Assembly (NCBI GenBank): GCA_021204045.1
Contig: JAJQAA010000014.1
Span: 1 to 64,000, forward strand
Source: Clostridiales bacterium
Lineage (GTDB): Bacteria; Bacillota; Clostridia; Lachnospirales; Lachnospiraceae
Reading direction: 5' to 3'
Length of the DNA stretch: 64,000 nucleotides
The number at the start of each line of letters is the position of its first letter. The first letter of the stretch is position 1. Of this stretch, positions 62,419 to 64,000 are shown piece by piece. Both the position numbers and the translations under genes were made by a program. The notes beneath the pieces are model-generated. The model saw nothing but the letters and a program-made list of their open reading frames with translations, was not told the origin of the DNA and ran no database searches.

Positions 62419-63908
62419 AATGCGGCGTCCTGCTTCCGGTGGCAAGTCTGCCGTCAAAATACGGGATCGGGGGTTTTTCCAGAGAGGCATATCGCTTCGT
62501 TGATGACTTGAAGGCGGCCGGGCAGAAATACTGGCAGATTTTGCCGATGGGACCGACCGGTTACGGTGATTCGCCATATCAGTCATTTTCCGCGTTTGCG
62601 GGCAATCCGTATTTTATTGATCTTGAGGCGCTTGCGAAAGAAAAATTGCTGACTGCGCAGGAGTGTGCTGCGGCCGACTGTACCGGTGAGGGGCGATATG
62701 TCGACTATGAGGCGATTTATCGCACTCGTTTTACGGCGCTTCGTCTCGCCTATGGACGTTGGAAGAAGCAGATAGTGGCAAAAGGGGAAAGCCCCAGGCA
62801 GCAGATTTCGCAATTGTCCGCTGAGACGAGAGAATACTGTTTTTATGCGGCCGTAAAACGTCATTTTGGAGAAAAAAGCTGGGAATACTGGGATGATGAT
62901 ATCCGGCTGCGTCGTCCGGAGGCGGTGGAGCGATACCGTCAACTACTCGCAGATGAGATTGGATTTTATGAATTTCAGCAGGTGATGTTTGCGCAGCAGT
63001 GGAAAGAATTGAAAGAATACGCGCATAAACAGGGAATCCGTGTGATCGGTGATATTCCGATCTATGTGGCATATGACAGCGCTGACAGCTGGAGCCATCC
63101 TGAGCTGTTTCAGTTTAATGCGGACGGGCGGCCGAGCGCGGTGGCGGGTGTTCCGCCGGACGCGTTCTCAGCGGACGGTCAACTATGGGGCAATCCGCTT
63201 TACCGCTGGGATTATCATCAGAAGACGGGATTTTCCTGGTGGCTGAAGCGCATGGATTATTGCTTTTCTCTGTATGATGTCGTGCGGGTTGACCATTTCC
63301 GTGGATTCGACGAATATTATGCGGTTCCGGCGGGAGAGAAGACGGCGCGGCTCGGCCGTTGGGAAAAGGGGCCCGGGTTTGCGTTGTTTGAAAAAATGAA
63401 AGAGCGTTTCGGAAAACTGCCGATTATCGCGGAGGATCTGGGTTATCTGACGCCGAGCGTACTGGAACTGGTGAAGAAAACCGGATTCCCCGGCATGAAG
63501 GTACTCGAGTTCGCGTTCAACGCAAACGAGAGAAGCAGTTACCTGCCCTGTTTCTATGAACATAATTGCGTGGTTTATACGGGCACGCATGATAATGATA
63601 CGGCTCACGGCTGGTTTGCGTCCCTGTCAGAGAACGATCGCCATTTTGCGGCAGCTTATATGGGGAAGGATGCAAAAGGCGTGCTCTCAGAAGAGAACGC
63701 GGCTTGGGAATTGATCCGTCTCGCGCTGGCTAGTGTGGCGGATCTGGCAGTGATTCCCTTGCAGGATTATTTAAATCTTGACAGCACGGCGCGGATCAAC
63801 ATTCCCTCCACGCTGGGAGGGAACTGGAGCTGGCGGATGAAAGAAGGAGAATTTACTCCAGAGTTGATCCGGCGCTGCCGGGAACTTTGTGAGGTATATG
63901 GCCGGTAG
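62412..63908 (+). CDS. malQ: 4-alpha-glucanotransferase
   Basis: GH77 amylomaltase of 498 residues; moves glucan segments between maltodextrins. The catalytic set is complete: nucleophile Asp near 294 (RVDHFRGFDEYY), acid/base Glu near 338 (IIAEDLGYLT) and Asp near 393 (GTHDNDTAHGW). The N-terminus RECGVLLPVASLPSKYGIGG is typical. The ATG at 62412 lies in the third unit of a purine-rich repeat that offers weak Shine-Dalgarno sequences. Followed by a terminator near the window end. Confidence 0.97.
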   Translation: MRECGVLLPVASLPSKYGIGGFSREAYRFVDDLKAAGQKYWQILPMGPTGYGDSPYQSFSAFAGNPYFIDLEALAKEKLLTAQECAAADCTGEGRYVDYEAIYRTRFTALRLAYGRWKKQIVAKGESPRQQISQLSAETREYCFYAAVKRHFGEKSWEYWDDDIRLRRPEAVERYRQLLADEIGFYEFQQVMFAQQWKELKEYAHKQGIRVIGDIPIYVAYDSADSWSHPELFQFNADGRPSAVAGVPPDAFSADGQLWGNPLYRWDYHQKTGFSWWLKRMDYCFSLYDVVRVDHFRGFDEYYAVPAGEKTARLGRWEKGPGFALFEKMKERFGKLPIIAEDLGYLTPSVLELVKKTGFPGMKVLEFAFNANERSSYLPCFYEHNCVVYTGTHDNDTAHGWFASLSENDRHFAAAYMGKDAKGVLSEENAAWELIRLALASVADLAVIPLQDYLNLDSTARINIPSTLGGNWSWRMKEGEFTPELIRRCRELCEVYGR

Positions 63909-63961
63909 TATAGTGCTCAACTTGCGTAATGAGATCCCGGCGGGTGTCGGAATCTGTGAAG

Positions 63962-63995
63962 GCTGCTTCTGCTGCATGCAGGAGCAGCTTTTTTT
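63962..63995 (+). terminator. Terminator of malQ
   Basis: GCTGCT-T-CTGC pairs with GCAG-G-AGCAGC, followed by seven T residues. Confidence 0.92.
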
Positions 63996-64000
63996 CGTCG

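Overview
The window looks like a chromosomal segment of a Gram-positive clostridial bacterium, most likely a Lachnospiraceae-type gut anaerobe with moderately high G+C. The grounds are the Firmicutes-style rpsL-rpsG-fusA-tuf string, recA-recX followed by RNase Y, a YesM/YesN-type two-component pair, a Gram-positive-type SOS box, frequent GTG/TTG starts with AGGAGG ribosome sites, an AEGR-repeat Rpn-type nuclease and an LtaS-like enzyme. The genus cannot be fixed from sequence alone. I saw no rRNA, tRNA, CRISPR array or intact insertion sequence.

Layout. 1-4.1 kb: the end of an unknown gene, an Rpn-type PD-(D/E)XK nuclease, a cytosolic subtilase, an LspA-like protein and a small membrane protein. 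4.1-8.8 kb: str operon (rpsL, rpsG, fusA) and tuf, each half with a near-consensus promoter. 8.9-26.4 kb: a surface-glycan locus in one direction from its own promoter. It has a Wzt-like ABC ATPase, a 1313-residue methyltransferase/coiled-coil/GT2/GT4 protein, the four-gene set for GDP-D-glycero-D-manno-heptose (hddC, hddA, gmhB, gmhA), a GT2, a large membrane protein, the CDP-3,6-dideoxyhexose genes rfbF-rfbG-rfbH, licD and a GtrB-like GT2. An AT-richer fic gene with a 12-bp repeat at its 3' end interrupts it. 26.4-33.3 kb: a YesM/YesN-type sensor-regulator pair, then an Fbp/Afu-type ABC importer. 33.5-42 kb: BCCT transporter, secreted metallo-beta-lactamase-fold protein, zinc phospholipase C-like protein, AGCS symporter, DUF4143 ATPase and a PLP enzyme, with palindromic and MITE-like repeats between them. 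42.4-48.4 kb: secreted subtilase, DacA-type carboxypeptidase, then an esterase-esterase-ATP-grasp group. 48.6-53.3 kb: aconitase, citrate synthase and isocitrate dehydrogenase, the oxidative route to 2-oxoglutarate. 53.4-64 kb: LtaS-like enzyme, acetyl-esterase-like hydrolase, chagasin-domain lipoprotein, recA-recX, rny and malQ.

The most striking system is the glycan locus. It joins two sugars better known from Gram-negative O-antigen and core (a heptose and a 3,6-dideoxyhexose) with LicD in an apparently Gram-positive organism. It encodes an ABC ATPase with a Wzt-like C-terminal domain but no recognisable permease, flippase or polymerase. Other points of note are the esterase/esterase/ATP-grasp operon, an inverted repeat whose arms coincide with the -35 and -10 of the aconitase operon, MITE-like elements on either side of the AGCS gene, and an lspA-like gene whose last 35 codons are antisense to the next gene.
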